A DNA stretch of 64,000 nt from CAVQCJ01 sp963849365 (lineage in GTDB: Bacteria > Actinomycetota > Actinomycetes > Prado026), in assembly GCA_963849365.1 (NCBI GenBank), contig CAWKHA010000001.1, forward strand, positions 992,001 through 1,056,000, written 5' to 3'. The notes below the pieces were generated by a model. That model worked only from the letters and a program-made list of their open reading frames with translations. It searched no databases and was not told the origin of the DNA. Positions 63,129-64,000 of the stretch are shown piece after piece. The position numbers and the translations under genes were made by a program. How positions within the stretch are numbered: position 1 is the stretch's first letter; every line of letters begins with the position of its first letter.

Positions 63129-64000
63129 CAGAGAGAGGGCCGGCCATGAAGCCCGAACGGAACGCACCTGCGGACACCCGCATGATGGGGATCGTCCACG
63201 AGGCCCTTCGCCGCGATCTCACCCGTGCTCGGGCAGTCCTCGCGCACACGCCGCCCCCGCCCGATCGCCAACGTGAGGCTCTGGCGCACCACATCGAGTG
63301 GATGATGCACTTCCTGCACCAACACCATTCCGGCGAAGACGCCGGCCTGTATCCGATGGTGCGTGAGCGCAACCCAGCCGCAGCCGACCTGCTCGATGCG
63401 ATGGACGCCGAGCACGAGGCGATCGGCCCCGGGATCACCGAGCTCGAGCGGGCAGCTGCCGACTACGGCCGTGGCGACTCCACGGGGCAGCGTGAGCGTG
63501 TGCTCGCCGCCATCGAGACGCTCGAGGAGAGCCTGCTCCCCCACCTACGCCGGGAGGAGGACGAGATCATGCCGGTCGTGTCCGCCACGATCACCGCCGC
63601 CGAATGGCAGGCATGGGATGAGCAGTACAACCTCAAGCCGAAGTCCTTCGTCGAGCTCGGTCGAGAAGGTCATTGGCTCATCGACGACCTGAGTGACGAC
63701 GACCGGGAGGTCGTGGTCGGCCTCGTGCCACCGGTCCCCCGGTTCGTCCTGCTGCACGGTTTCGCCGGGTCCTACCGGCGCCACCGGTCCCGTTGCTGGG
63801 GCGAGTCGTCGCCGAGGGCACTCAGAGTCCAGAAGACCGGGCGAGTCGAAGTGCTCGTCGCTGCAGACCCCGACCAGGTCATGGGCGTCGTGGCCGACAT
63901 CACCCGAGTCGGGGAATGGAGCCACGAATGTAAGAGCGCCACATGGATGGCCGGGGCTACGGTGGCAACCCCCGGCACCCAGTTCAGGGGCCGGAATCGA
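63125..64000 (+). CDS. Hemerythrin-SRPBCC fusion protein, cut by window edge
   Basis: At least 292 residues, frame open to the last base. Residues about 20-160 form an HHE hemerythrin bundle with the usual His/Glu ligands: VHEALRRDLTRA, HIEWMMHFLHQHHSGEDAGL, LDAMDAEHEAIGP and LLPHLRREEDEIMPVV. From about residue 230 a START/SRPBCC beta-start (GRVEVLVAADPDQVMGVVAD, then RVGEWSHECKSATW) begins. The start is ATG 63125 (ATGA overlap with TetR) or ATG 63146 in the same frame. Hemerythrins bind O2, NO or iron; the SRPBCC pocket binds hydrophobic ligands. The rest lies beyond the window. Confidence 0.85.
   Translation, partial: MTERGPAMKPERNAPADTRMMGIVHEALRRDLTRARAVLAHTPPPPDRQREALAHHIEWMMHFLHQHHSGEDAGLYPMVRERNPAAADLLDAMDAEHEAIGPGITELERAAADYGRGDSTGQRERVLAAIETLEESLLPHLRREEDEIMPVVSATITAAEWQAWDEQYNLKPKSFVELGREGHWLIDDLSDDDREVVVGLVPPVPRFVLLHGFAGSYRRHRSRCWGESSPRALRVQKTGRVEVLVAADPDQVMGVVADITRVGEWSHECKSATWMAGATVATPGTQFRGRNR

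Overview
The window comes from a high-GC (roughly 70 percent or more, by eye) actinomycete. Evidence for this: GC-rich third codon positions, many GTG starts, 4-bp ATGA overlaps between operon genes, a CebR-type cellobiose operator, a 13E12/DUF222 HNH gene, a DinB/maleylpyruvate-isomerase-like (mycothiol-type) enzyme and an LAxTG sorting signal. The family or genus cannot be fixed. No rRNA, tRNA or CRISPR array was seen. The left edge cuts an AI-2E-type permease gene and the right edge cuts a hemerythrin-SRPBCC gene.

Layout. 0-5.9 kb: permease, siroheme synthase, RutE-like reductase, paired fluoride channels, a PadR regulator with an operator-like site, a cation antiporter and a YbaK deacylase. 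5.9-8.6 kb: a GH1 beta-glucosidase behind two CebR-type boxes, followed by its probable LacI-family regulator. 8.6-16.8 kb: secreted proteins, a class III aminotransferase with an Lrp regulator, an SDR, and two broken genes (a beta-propeller protein and an HD-GYP protein). 16.9-22.6 kb: a dimethylglycine-dehydrogenase-like protein and a translationally coupled DUF6421-SDR-threonine aldolase operon. 22.7-27.4 kb: a sirtuin coupled to a cyclic-nucleotide-binding protein, divergent from a molybdate regulator-modABC operon. 27.4-33.5 kb: secreted EEP nuclease/phosphatase, MBL hydrolase, a shortened TRIC channel gene, an ATP-dependent DNA ligase and a 13E12 HNH gene.

33.6-37.7 kb: a GcvT-like methyltransferase and S-adenosylhomocysteinase (one-carbon metabolism), then TetR and YceI genes. 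37.8-45.8 kb: one long minus-strand operon, cydA-cydB-SDR-NDH2-GMC oxidoreductase-GH15, which joins a cytochrome bd oxidase to flavin dehydrogenases and a trehalase/glucoamylase-like enzyme. 46-55 kb: two DHA2 exporters, a SHOCT protein, an ADH/SMP-30 sugar-catabolic pair behind a palindrome, an LAATG surface protein and an HtrA protease. 55-60 kb: a LuxR regulator, ArsM behind an ArsR-like operator, and a coupled hemY-radical SAM operon.

60-61 kb is a scar with the 3-prime ends of a trans-sulfuration enzyme, a transketolase-like enzyme and an IS481-type transposase. Beyond it the GC content drops and two TetR-led operons follow (TetR-DinB; TetR-hemerythrin/SRPBCC). This end may be horizontally acquired. 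Several genes carry single-base frameshifts in G or C runs, so some apparent pseudogenes may be sequence errors.
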